Below the pieces are notes generated by a model. It had not been told where the DNA came from and made no database searches. It was given only the letters and a program-made list of their open reading frames with translations. The position numbers and the translations under genes were made by a program. Below are positions 1 through 7,925 of a DNA stretch of 64,000 bases, one piece after another. Each line of letters starts with the position of its first letter. Position 1 is the first letter of the stretch. Where the stretch lies: positions 806,001 to 870,000 of the forward strand of contig JBMNMK010000002.1 in the NCBI GenBank assembly GCA_050953285.1, given 5' to 3'. The stretch is from Olsenella_K sp050953285 (lineage in GTDB: Bacteria > Actinomycetota > Coriobacteriia > Coriobacteriales > Atopobiaceae).

Positions 1-360
1 CATAACCGCCGTTATAGCCCACGTTATGGGAAAGATAACAAACAGGGCCTCGAGGGTCTTTATCTGCTAGAACAGCGTGAGCAGATAGACGATACGCACC
101 ATGCAGATGCCGATAATAGCCTCAAGCGCCGGACGCAATTAGCAGCCATATCCGCGCAAAAATCCCGCAGGACACTCGAAGAGGATAGAGCATGACGTTC
201 CTGTCAAAATGAACTTCATGCGGACGAGAGCTGCTTCAATAACCGCCGGATCGTGCGAGAAAAACTCTGCTGCCCAAGGTCCTAGCAACATGAGCGGCGT
301 CGAGATGGCAGCACTCAAGCCAAGGCCAAACAGCACGGTAAGCCCCAGTGTTTTCCTGCA
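1..360 (-). pseudogene. MATE family efflux protein, 5'-truncated remnant with in-frame stops
   Basis: Read on the minus strand from about 360 down to 1, one continuous frame gives MATE-like sequence, including a GFLRGYG segment, then PALEAIIGIC and a further membrane-like stretch that runs off the window. The frame is broken by TAA at 139-141 and TAG at 67-69 with no frameshift, so the damage here is by nonsense changes. Intact members of the family are 12-helix Na+/H+-coupled multidrug exporters of about 450 residues. The beginning of the gene is missing: the similarity starts where a LysR remnant on the other strand begins. The stretch from 336 to 139 could be read as a 65-residue protein, but it is only a piece of this broken gene. 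Confidence 0.72.
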
Positions 361-371
361 CCTATGGTGGT

Positions 372-797
372 TTCCCGCAGCAGCGCTTAGGCTTAAACAT
401 AGTTGCCGTCTATGAGAACGCCGTCAACTGCACAGCGAGTTATAGCGCCACGCGATCTTGCGGGCGACAATTCCTTTTGCTGGAGCGCGGCGGCAAGACG
501 GAAGCCTCTGAGTTCCTGGAGCATAACCTCGACGTCGATGTGCGTTTTACCACCTGGGACGACTATTCCATCATGGCCATGGTGAGCATCGGTGAGGGTA
601 TAGCACTTCTGCTCAAACTCAACCTGGAATTTATGCCCTACGAGTTTGAAGTAAGGCCACCCGCACCCTCATTTGAGCGCACCATTGGACTGGCCGTGAA
701 AAACAAGGAAACCGTCTCCTATGCCATGCAGCACTTCATGAACTACATTGTATTTGATTCGTTCTTTTTGGCCATAGAATTGCACGAAAATGCATAA
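372..797 (+). pseudogene. LysR-type regulator, C-terminal remnant
   Basis: The frame ending in TAA at 797 carries the C-terminal half of a LysR substrate-binding domain. The pattern FLLLERGGKTEASEF, then VRFTTWDDYSIMAMV, then ERTIGLAVKNK matches the end of the effector-binding domain. The N-terminal helix-turn-helix and the first half of the domain are absent, and residues before about 463 do not look like the family. No credible start or ribosome binding site precedes it. LysR genes usually sit divergent from the gene they control, and a MATE remnant lies directly upstream on the other strand, so the two were probably a divergent pair. Confidence 0.65.
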
Positions 798-887
798 ATT
801 TTCCGACGATGGCATATGCTTTTCCTAATCATCTCGGGGAACCATTAATTGTTGCGATAGTGTTAATCTCCTTGAGTTAGTGTCAGA

Positions 888-913
888 AAAACTAGATCAT
901 ATGTTCTAGTTTT
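888..913. promoter_or_regulatory. 26-bp near-perfect palindrome before the peptide-importer operon
   Basis: Arms AAAACTAGA and TCTAGTTTT are perfect inverted repeats, and the 8-base centre TCATATGT contains CATATG, so only one base pair of the whole 26 fails to match. It lies 5 bases before the AAGGAGG ribosome binding site of the gene starting at 932 and overlaps where a -10 element would sit if TTGAGT at 872-877 is the -35. It could be an operator or an RNA hairpin in the leader. The regulator is unknown. Confidence 0.5.
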
Positions 914-931
914 ACTCAAGGAGGTTCGTGC

Positions 932-2533
932 ATGCAAATCAATACCGCACATTCACTCAGCCGTCGCAGCTTTCTTGCAGGCGCTGGAATGATATCTGCA
1001 CTGGGTGCCCTTGCTGGTTGCTCTTCCAACTCCAGCTCTGATTCAGAAGGTTCTGCCGCCACGGAGGAAACCTCGTATCGTGATACGCTCCAGATTGCCC
1101 TTCCTGCCAGCCCTGATGGCCTTGACCCTGCTATGACCAGCTCTACGGTTACCGTAGATATCATGGCAAACGTGCTTGAGCCACTCTATGGCATGGATAA
1201 CACGTATGAGCCGCAGCCCATTCTTGCTGAGAGCGCAACTGCTTCAGATGATGGCCTGACCTATACCATCAAGCTGCGCAGCGGTGTCAAGTTCCATGAT
1301 GGATCAGACCTTACCGCAAAAGATGCCGCAGCTTCCATGAACCACTGGCACACCGTCTGTGGTCGCGCTCAGCAGCTCCTTCCTGACGCCACCTTTGAGG
1401 CAACGGGAGACCTTGAGCTGGTAGCTAAGCTGTCCCAGCCTGCATCTGATTTCTTGACCATCATTGGTGCACACTCCCAGTACGCGGGCATTGTGCCTCA
1501 AGCAGTGGCAGACGCTGCAGGGGAGGGTGGCATCACCACCTACACGGGCACTGGTGCCTACAAGTTTGATGAGTGGAAGCAAGATCAGTACATCCACCTG
1601 GTACGCAACGATGATTATCAACCAGCCTCAGGTGAGCCTTCCGGTTTTGCAGGCAAGATTTCTGCACCTACCAAAGAGCTTTACTTCCGTTTTGTCACGG
1701 ATTCCTCCACGCGCGTTACGGGCTTTGAGACGGACGAGTACGACATTGTCGATGAGATCCCGACGGAGAACTACCACGACTTTGACGGCAATAGCGACGT
1801 TAAGCTCTACGAGCGCGCAAGCGGTGTTCTGACGGCATTCTTCAATCAGAACGCAGGTGTCTTTGCAGATGAGGACATCCGCAAGTGCGCCCAGATGGCC
1901 ATCAACTGCGACGATGCTGCCTTAGCTGCCTATGGTGAGGCAGAGCTGTTCACCGTTGATTGCAACCTCATGAGCCCGGACAATGCACAGTGGGCCAACG
2001 ATTCTGGTAAGGCGCTCTTCAACCAGAATAATCCAGATGGAGCAAAGGAAGCCCTTACCAAGACGTCGTATAACGGCGAGAAGGTCCGTCTGCTTACCAC
2101 GCCTGACTACAAAGAGATGTATAACTCTACCGTTGCCTTGCAGGAGCAGCTCCAGAAGGCAGGCTTCAACGCAGAGATTGTCTCGTTTGAGTTTGCTACC
2201 TTCATGGAGTACCGCTCAAGTAAGCCGGAAGAGTGGGATCTGTTTGTTGCTTCCACCAACTACAAGCCCATTCCTGCTCAGTCGCTTTCAGTTTCCAAGG
2301 ACTTCTACGGTCTTTCGGACGAAGAAGCGCTGGATCTCGTGGCTCAGACGCGCACGGCAGCAGACCATGCCGCTGCACTCGAAGCCTGGAAACAGGCACA
2401 GCAGCGTCTGTATGACATCGCTGTTGTTCTTCCTCTCTGCCACTACAAGAGCCTCACGGGCACTCAGGCAGACGTGGAAGACTTTGAGCAGTTTGACGGC
2501 TCTGTCGTTTGGAACGCCTACCGTCCTGAGTAG
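932..2533 (+). CDS. Peptide ABC transporter substrate-binding lipoprotein (SBP family 5)
   Basis: A 533-residue extracellular solute-binding protein that would capture peptides or similar ligands for the permease and ATPase genes just downstream. The N-terminus has a twin-arginine signal (SRRSFLAG, residues 10-17) followed by a lipobox LAGC with the lipidated Cys at residue 30. This points to Tat export and anchoring to the outer face of the membrane. A Ser-rich linker follows, then the family-5 fold (for example GVKFHDGSDLTAKDAAAS). The start is set by AAGGAGG at 918-924. It is the first gene of a five-gene operon, and a hairpin after its stop may raise its level over the permeases. The ligand cannot be told from sequence: peptide, nickel or sugar ligands all occur in this family. 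Confidence 0.9.
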   Translation: MQINTAHSLSRRSFLAGAGMISALGALAGCSSNSSSDSEGSAATEETSYRDTLQIALPASPDGLDPAMTSSTVTVDIMANVLEPLYGMDNTYEPQPILAESATASDDGLTYTIKLRSGVKFHDGSDLTAKDAAASMNHWHTVCGRAQQLLPDATFEATGDLELVAKLSQPASDFLTIIGAHSQYAGIVPQAVADAAGEGGITTYTGTGAYKFDEWKQDQYIHLVRNDDYQPASGEPSGFAGKISAPTKELYFRFVTDSSTRVTGFETDEYDIVDEIPTENYHDFDGNSDVKLYERASGVLTAFFNQNAGVFADEDIRKCAQMAINCDDAALAAYGEAELFTVDCNLMSPDNAQWANDSGKALFNQNNPDGAKEALTKTSYNGEKVRLLTTPDYKEMYNSTVALQEQLQKAGFNAEIVSFEFATFMEYRSSKPEEWDLFVASTNYKPIPAQSLSVSKDFYGLSDEEALDLVAQTRTAADHAAALEAWKQAQQRLYDIAVVLPLCHYKSLTGTQADVEDFEQFDGSVVWNAYRPE

Positions 2534-2561
2534 TACGTTTTCAGACATGTATCTGTGTGGG

Positions 2562-2582
2562 GCCCAAGACTCAGTCTTGGGC
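2562..2582 (+). terminator. Intercistronic hairpin after the binding-protein gene
   Basis: GCCCAAGAC and GTCTTGGGC form a perfect 9-bp stem with a 3-base loop. There is no T-run behind it, so it is more likely a 3'-end stabiliser or partial attenuator than a full terminator. This is a common way to make binding protein in excess over permease. Confidence 0.6.
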
Positions 2583-2621
2583 TCTCCTATCTAGCAAGCG
2601 AGAGGAAATGGGGGTGATGAT

Positions 2622-3572
2622 ATGTGGAAGTACACAGCAAGACGGCTTCTCTCTATGATTCCCGTGCTGTTTATCATCTCTATTGTGGTATTTCTCATCA
2701 TCTATCTCACACCAGGTGATCCAGCTTCCTCCATGTTGGGCATGGAAGCATCTGCAGATCAGATTGCAAAACTCAATGAAAGCCTAGGACTCAACCAACC
2801 ACCTCTCGAGCGCTATTTCACGTGGATGGGCAATGTCTTGCAAGGAGACTTGGGTCAATCCTACTTCATGAACATGCCCGTCTCGCAAGCCATTGCAGAG
2901 CATTTTATCCCCACACTCTCCTTGGCTCTTCTCGCCCAGATCATAGCCATTGTGATTGCTTTGCCCTGCGGCATTATCTCCGCACTGAAGCATGGATCTA
3001 AGACGGACATGACGCTCAGGATCTTTGCCATCCTCGGCATTGCCATCCCGAGCTTCTTGATGGGTCTTTTGCTCATGTGGCTTTTTGCTGTAACCCTCAA
3101 GCTCCTTCCCGTTGCTGGCTACGCGAGCATTTCTGAAGGCCTGGGAGATCATCTCCGCTACCTGGCTTTGCCGGCAATTTCTTTGGGAACCATCCAGTCG
3201 GCATTGCTCATGCGCATGACACGCGCGAGCGTGATTGAAGCCATGCAGCTTGACTGCGTCAAGACGGCGCGCGCTAAGGGCATACCAGAGTCTCAGGTGG
3301 TCTTTAAGCACGCGCTGAGAAATGCTGCGCTCCCCATACTCACGGCCATTGGCTATTCATTTGGATCCCTTTTGACCGGAGCGGTCGTAACTGAAGTCAT
3401 CTTCAACATTCCTGGCTTGGGACAGCTGGTCACGAGCTCCATCGAGCGCCGAGATTACCCCGTTATACAGGGAGTTCTTCTCATTATTGCCCTGCTCAAC
3501 TCAGGTATCAATCTGGTGGTTGACCTGCTCTACGGCGTACTTGATCCGCGTGCCCGCGTATGGGGGAGATAG
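2622..3572 (+). CDS. Peptide ABC transporter permease (DppB/OppB type)
   Basis: A 316-residue inner-membrane permease of the BPD_transp_1 family, one half of the translocation channel for the importer. The usual DppB N-terminus is seen (one helix, then a YLTPGDPA segment), followed by five more helices. The EAA loop that docks with the ATPase lies in the region KTARAKGIPESQVVFKHALRNA (written in parts: KTARAKGIP, then HALRNAALP). Length is normal for the family. GGGGGTGATGAT precedes the ATG. The end overlaps the usual start region of the next permease, so the two are translated together. Confidence 0.92.
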   Translation: MWKYTARRLLSMIPVLFIISIVVFLIIYLTPGDPASSMLGMEASADQIAKLNESLGLNQPPLERYFTWMGNVLQGDLGQSYFMNMPVSQAIAEHFIPTLSLALLAQIIAIVIALPCGIISALKHGSKTDMTLRIFAILGIAIPSFLMGLLLMWLFAVTLKLLPVAGYASISEGLGDHLRYLALPAISLGTIQSALLMRMTRASVIEAMQLDCVKTARAKGIPESQVVFKHALRNAALPILTAIGYSFGSLLTGAVVTEVIFNIPGLGQLVTSSIERRDYPVIQGVLLIIALLNSGINLVVDLLYGVLDPRARVWGR

Positions 3573-3574
3573 CT

Positions 3575-4402
3575 GTGGAACTCAGACGAAAGATCTTCAC
3601 TAATAAGGCGGTTTGTGCAGGTGGCATTGTATTTTTGCTCATTGTGCTGGTCGCGCTCATAGGGCCTGTACTCTGGACACAAGATCCCAATGCTCAGGCA
3701 GTAACCGAGCGGCTCTCTGCGCCATCAGCACTGCACCCGCTGGGTACCGACGACTTTGGGCGTGATCTTCTTGCGAGGATAATCGTGGGCGCGCGTGTCT
3801 CGTTGGGCGTGGGCTTGAGTGTTGCCATCATCACGTCTATCTTAGGTCTCGCCATTGGCATTTATGCCTGCTATAACACTGTGGTCGATCAGATCCTTAT
3901 GCGCATCTGCGATGGCCTTATGTCCATCCCTGGCGTCATGCTTGCCATTGCGCTCATGGCTATGATGGGAGCCAGCGTCTGGAACGTTATTGCAGCGCTG
4001 ACCATTGTCTACACGCCGAGTATGGCAAGAATTGTTCGTTCGCGCGCCATCGTGGTGAAAGAAGAGCCCTTCATAGAGGCGCTAAAGGTACAAGGTGCTT
4101 CCACTAATCGCATCATGTGGATGCATATTGTGCCCAACATCATGGCGCCGTTTTTGGTGCAAGCCACGTACGTCTTTGCAGATGCCGTGCTCTCTGAGGC
4201 AGCTCTTTCATTCCTCGGGCTTGGCATACAGGCACCAAACGCAAGCTGGGGCAATATCTTGCAGGCTGGAAAGGCTGTTATGCGCAAAGCTTGGTGGATG
4301 ATTGCATTCCCAGCGCTCGCGATCATCGCTTCTGTCCTGTCACTCAATTTGGCTGCCGACGGCCTTCGTGACGTGCTCGATCCTCATACAAAGGAAGAAT
4401 AA
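3575..4402 (+). CDS. Peptide ABC transporter permease (DppC/OppC type)
   Basis: The second permease half, about 275 residues. It has an N-terminal helix, then LGTDDFGRDLLARI, which is characteristic of DppC, and an EAA-type loop with EALKVQGASTNRIMW. I chose GTG at 3575 because GGGGGAG at 3562-3568 is a well-placed ribosome binding site. An ATG at 3560 in the same frame would add five residues and overlap dppB by 13 bases, but has no such site. The stop TAA at 4400-4402 shares its last base with the ATG of the ATPase gene that follows. Confidence 0.9.
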   Translation: MELRRKIFTNKAVCAGGIVFLLIVLVALIGPVLWTQDPNAQAVTERLSAPSALHPLGTDDFGRDLLARIIVGARVSLGVGLSVAIITSILGLAIGIYACYNTVVDQILMRICDGLMSIPGVMLAIALMAMMGASVWNVIAALTIVYTPSMARIVRSRAIVVKEEPFIEALKVQGASTNRIMWMHIVPNIMAPFLVQATYVFADAVLSEAALSFLGLGIQAPNASWGNILQAGKAVMRKAWWMIAFPALAIIASVLSLNLAADGLRDVLDPHTKEE

Positions 4403-5394
4403 TGAGTGAGCATCTGCTAGAAATACAAGATCTTTCGATCTCTTTTGTTCAGCGCCGCGCGGCTGCTCTTGAGGCTGTACACAAGGTATCTCTGAGCATT
4501 AATCCGGGAGAAATGGTCGGCATCGTGGGTGAATCGGGCTGCGGTAAGTCCGTTTTGGCACAGAGCGTCATGCGCCTTCTTGAGTATGAGAACAACATGG
4601 CGTATGAGGGATCCATCTTCTTTGATGGCACAGATCTGCTCAAGCTGCCGCTCAAGAACATGCAAAAAGTGCGTGGCAGCCAGATTGCCATGATCTTCCA
4701 GGATCCGCTTTCTTCGCTCAACCCTGTCATGACCATTGGCGCCCAGATTGTGGAAGCGCTTCTAGCTCATGTCCACCTGTCCAAAAATGAGGCGCGCTCA
4801 CAAGCGCTTGACCTGCTCAAACGGGTTGGTATTGCAGAGGCAGAGCGCCGTTTTGACATGTTTCCAAGTGACTTCTCTGGAGGCATGCGCCAGCGCGTCA
4901 TGATTGCTATGGCGCTCGCCGGCCACCCGCGCCTCCTCATTGCGGACGAGCCAACAACTGCTCTTGATACCACCACGCAGAAGCAGATTCTCGATCTATT
5001 GCGGGAGCTCAACCAAACCGAGCACATGGCTATCTTGCTCATTAGCCATGATCTCGGCGTCGTGAGCACCATCTGTACAAGTGTCAATGTCATGTACCTG
5101 GGGCAAATTGTCGAGCGCACGAGTGCGCAGGATCTCATGCAGCACCCCAATCACCCCTATACACAAGGACTCATCAAGAGCGTTCCACCTCTGTATGGCG
5201 AGAAGAAAGAGCAGCTCGAAGCTATTCCTGGAACCGTGCCTCCTCTGACCAATATACCGAGCGGCTGCAGATACGCGCCACGCTGTCCTTTCGCACAAGA
5301 AACGTGCCATACCAAAGAGCCACCTTTTGTCCGACTGGACAATGGAAGCTACGCGCGCTGTTGGCTTGCTGAGGAGGGATCTATGTATGAGTAG
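4402..5394 (+). CDS. Peptide ABC transporter ATP-binding protein (DppD/OppD type)
   Basis: A 330-residue ATPase that powers the importer from the cytoplasmic face. Walker A is GESGCGKS (residues 43-50), the Q-loop is MIFQDPLSSLNP, the signature is SGGMRQR, and Walker B is LLIADEPTTALD. After the ATPase core comes the oligopeptide-type C-terminal extension with a Cys-rich CRYAPRCPFAQETC segment, typical of DppD/OppD and sometimes a metal site. The ATG follows the previous stop with a one-base overlap (TAATG). The gene ends 8 bases inside the next gene, so it is translationally coupled. Confidence 0.92.
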   Translation: MSEHLLEIQDLSISFVQRRAAALEAVHKVSLSINPGEMVGIVGESGCGKSVLAQSVMRLLEYENNMAYEGSIFFDGTDLLKLPLKNMQKVRGSQIAMIFQDPLSSLNPVMTIGAQIVEALLAHVHLSKNEARSQALDLLKRVGIAEAERRFDMFPSDFSGGMRQRVMIAMALAGHPRLLIADEPTTALDTTTQKQILDLLRELNQTEHMAILLISHDLGVVSTICTSVNVMYLGQIVERTSAQDLMQHPNHPYTQGLIKSVPPLYGEKKEQLEAIPGTVPPLTNIPSGCRYAPRCPFAQETCHTKEPPFVRLDNGSYARCWLAEEGSMYE

Positions 5395-6190
5395 CACGAA
5401 AAACGCCATCCAGCCCCTTCTTGAGGTGCAAGGTCTCACCAAGACGTTTCCTCTGGCAGGAAGCAGTTTCAAGAAGGAGAGATTTACCGCCGTTGACAGC
5501 GTTTCGTTCTCTATAGGACCGGGTGAAGTCTACGGGCTGATAGGGGAGTCTGGGTCAGGCAAATCTACCATCGGCCGTCTCATCGTGGGACTTGAGAAGG
5601 CAGATAGCGGACAGATACTGTATCAAGGAAAAGATCTTCTCGCCCTCTCAAAGAAGGAGCGCAAGAGACTCTCGACGGAGATTCAGGTGGTCTTTCAGGA
5701 TTCATCCGCCGCTTTTGACCCGCGCAATACCGTCGGGAAGATCTTGGAAGAGCCGCTCATCATCTCCGGTAACAAGGATGCTGCGGCGAGAAAAGAGCGC
5801 GCGCTCATGGCGCTTGATCGCGTGGGGCTGCAGCGCATGCACTACAATGTGTATCCGCACGAGCTTTCGGGCGGACAGCGGCAGCGTCTCAATTTGGCGC
5901 GTGCGCTCATCGTGGAGCCCAAGCTGATGGTGTGTGATGAGCCCGTTTCTGCGCTTGATGTGTCCGTGCAGGCTCAAGTGCTCAATCTTTTGACCGAACT
6001 GCAAAAAGAGACGGGTATTTCGCTCCTGTTCATTACGCATGACATGCGTGTGGTGCGCCATATGTCCGACAGGGTAGGCGTGCTCTACCATGGCAAACTG
6101 TTGGAAGAAGGGACGCCTGACGACATCATCTTGCATCCTCAGACGGACTATACATGTACGCTGATCGATGCAATTCCTGATGGTGTTTAG
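5387..6190 (+). CDS. Peptide ABC transporter ATP-binding protein (DppF/OppF type)
   Basis: The second ATPase, 267 residues. Walker A GESGSGKST is at residues 53-61, followed by VVFQDSSAAFDPR, the signature LSGGQRQRL and Walker B LMVCDEPVSALD, then the H-loop THD. The ATG at 5387 is preferred because GGAGGG at 5373-5378 is correctly spaced. An in-frame ATG at 5327 would overlap the upstream gene by 68 bases for no reason. It is somewhat shorter than many DppF proteins because the C-terminal peptide-type extension is minimal. It is the last gene of the operon. Confidence 0.9.
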   Translation: MSSTKNAIQPLLEVQGLTKTFPLAGSSFKKERFTAVDSVSFSIGPGEVYGLIGESGSGKSTIGRLIVGLEKADSGQILYQGKDLLALSKKERKRLSTEIQVVFQDSSAAFDPRNTVGKILEEPLIISGNKDAAARKERALMALDRVGLQRMHYNVYPHELSGGQRQRLNLARALIVEPKLMVCDEPVSALDVSVQAQVLNLLTELQKETGISLLFITHDMRVVRHMSDRVGVLYHGKLLEEGTPDDIILHPQTDYTCTLIDAIPDGV

Positions 6191-6204
6191 ACCCCATGGT
6201 TCCT

Positions 6205-6220
6205 AGGTGTCCAAACACCT
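6205..6220 (+). terminator. Small hairpin after the peptide-importer operon
   Basis: AGGTGT and ACACCT pair around a CCAA loop between two convergent genes. There is no T-run. It is a weak candidate for the operon end. Confidence 0.25.
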
Positions 6221-6271
6221 CGGCGTCTCGGCGCAGTTTGCAGATGGTATGCCCGTGTGGGCTCGCCTCAA

Positions 6272-6703
6272 CTAGAGCTCATGCTCGATCTTTTTGAGCT
6301 GGCGCATGAGGGTATCTACCTGTCCTTTTGCGTGTTCAAGCTGGCTTTGCGCATCGGTGATCTTGCTTTGAACCACAAGGTCCGTAAAGGGGTTGTCAAA
6401 CACGAAGTCTGCAAAGCTCAAGAAATTGGAAACGACAGCGTCTGTGCCAAGCAATTGAGCATCACTTACATCGTTGAGCTCAGCCTGAAATTGAGCAAGC
6501 GCCGATTGCGCACGCTGAATTTCTGCCTGAGCTTTACTGATCTTTTGATGCTTGAACAGGCCTGACATGATATTGCCGCCCAAAATGTCCACTAAGCCCC
6601 AGTTGCTGGCGGACTTGAGCATAGCTATTGCGGAAGAGAGGCATTCCTGGGCATATTCACCTGCGTGTATTGCCTCGATAAGCTCCTTTTTGTCCACCGA
6701 CAT
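6272..6703 (-). CDS. Conserved hypothetical coiled-coil protein
   Basis: 143 residues, cytoplasmic, with no signal peptide or clear membrane helix. Most of it is Ala/Gln/Lys/Glu-rich helix. Residues about 50-80 and 110-143 have heptad character (KISKAQAEIQRAQSALAQ; SQLEHAKGQVDTLMRQ), joined by a more hydrophobic middle with LGTDAVVSNFLSFADF. AGGGGGAAAG stands directly before the ATG. It resembles small uncharacterised Firmicutes/Actinobacteria proteins with the same GLVDILGG start region, but I assign no function. It stands alone, convergent with the peptide-importer operon. Confidence 0.7.
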   Translation of the reverse strand: MSVDKKELIEAIHAGEYAQECLSSAIAMLKSASNWGLVDILGGNIMSGLFKHQKISKAQAEIQRAQSALAQFQAELNDVSDAQLLGTDAVVSNFLSFADFVFDNPFTDLVVQSKITDAQSQLEHAKGQVDTLMRQLKKIEHEL

Positions 6704-6907
6704 CTTTCCCCCTAAATAGTTACGCCCCCATGAATATTTATTGAAGCAGCCCTAGTGTATCACGTGGTTTTCACGAACTTACCCCCGTAGCCTTGCCGTA
6801 CACGTCAGAAATGCGACCACTCATATTGCAAATAAGCCGACACTTTTGAGGGCCGGGTATTTACTAATCATGCTCAGAAAGGGCACCTTAACCGGAAAGG
6901 GGTTCGT

Positions 6908-7849
6908 ATGGATATCAAAAACGTTGTTGTAGCTGGCGGCGGAGTTCTGGGTAGCCAGATTGCATTCCAGAGTGCATATAGCGGATATAACGTAACCATT
7001 TGGCTTCGCAGTGAAGCCTCAATCGGCCGTTGCCAGCCCAAGATTGACACCTTGCGCGAGACCTATCTCAAGACGCTCGAGGCCATGAAGAGCAATTCTC
7101 AGGCATATGCCTACGGCCTCATGCCCAAAGAAGATGTCACGCCCGAGGCATGCGACGCAGCAAAAGAGAAGGTAGAGGCGGCGTACAAGAACCTCAAGCT
7201 CACCACAGACTGGGACAAAGCTTTCAATGATGCAGATTACGTTATTGAAGCCGTCGCAGAGAATGTAGAGCAGAAGACCGCCTTCTATACTGAGCTTGCC
7301 AAGCATCTTCCCGAGAAGACCCTGCTAGTCACGAATTCCTCCACACTGCTGCCGTCTCAGTTTGCTGAGGCCACCGGCCGTCCCGAGAAATACTGCGCGC
7401 TCCACTTTGCCAACGAGATCTGGGCTCACCCCACCGCAGAGGTTATGCGTCACGCCGCTACCGGTGATGAAGTCTTTAACACTACCATTGCCTTTGCAGC
7501 TTCTATACGTATGATCCCTCTGAAGGTCAACAAGGAGCAGCCGGGATATCTTCTCAATAGTATGTTGGTGCCCTTCCTTTCCTCTGCGGAAGCTCTGTGG
7601 GCAAACAATGTTGCTACACCTGAGGATATTGACCGTGCATGGACACTGGGCACTGGCGCTCCGGCAGGACCGTTCCGTATCCTTGATATTGTTGGCCTCA
7701 CCACTGCATATAATATCGGCATCATGGATCCGCGCGCAAAGGATCCCTCGACCGTTCAGGCAAAGATCACAAGCAAGCTCAAGGAGAAGATCGACCGCGG
7801 AGAACTGGGTGTTAATGCAGGCAAAGGCTTCTACGACTACTCCAAGTAG
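6908..7849 (+). CDS. 3-hydroxyacyl-CoA dehydrogenase family protein
   Basis: 313 residues. The N-terminal Rossmann fold has the NAD-binding GGGVLGSQIAF (residues 10-20). The catalytic His region is LHFANEI, where the family usually has HFFNP. The C-terminal helical domain (from about 190) has the GYLLNSMLVPFL and TGAPAGPFRILD patterns and ends in GVNAGKGFYDY, typical of 3-hydroxybutyryl-CoA dehydrogenases. It should oxidise or reduce a 3-hydroxyacyl-CoA with NAD(H) in the cytoplasm. No other fatty-acid or butyrate gene is near, so the natural substrate is open. AAAGGGG lies before the ATG and a strong terminator follows. Confidence 0.85.
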   Translation: MDIKNVVVAGGGVLGSQIAFQSAYSGYNVTIWLRSEASIGRCQPKIDTLRETYLKTLEAMKSNSQAYAYGLMPKEDVTPEACDAAKEKVEAAYKNLKLTTDWDKAFNDADYVIEAVAENVEQKTAFYTELAKHLPEKTLLVTNSSTLLPSQFAEATGRPEKYCALHFANEIWAHPTAEVMRHAATGDEVFNTTIAFAASIRMIPLKVNKEQPGYLLNSMLVPFLSSAEALWANNVATPEDIDRAWTLGTGAPAGPFRILDIVGLTTAYNIGIMDPRAKDPSTVQAKITSKLKEKIDRGELGVNAGKGFYDYSK

Positions 7850-7871
7850 TTTCAGTACATATATGAGTTTT

Positions 7872-7899
7872 TGCCCAAGCGCGCTTGCTCGCTTGGGCA
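7872..7899 (+). terminator. Rho-independent terminator
   Basis: TGCCCAAGCG and CGCTTGGGCA form a perfect 10-bp stem with an 8-base loop, followed by TTTTC. It lies between convergent genes: it ends the dehydrogenase transcript and may also slow the ABC-F transcript from the other side. Confidence 0.85.
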
Positions 7900-7925
7900 T
7901 TTTCATCTCACATTTTAGGGCAACG

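Noticed and set aside
139..336. 65-residue minus-strand frame as a gene in its own right
   Set aside because: It is one piece of a MATE pseudogene. The same frame continues with family-like sequence past the stop at 139-141.
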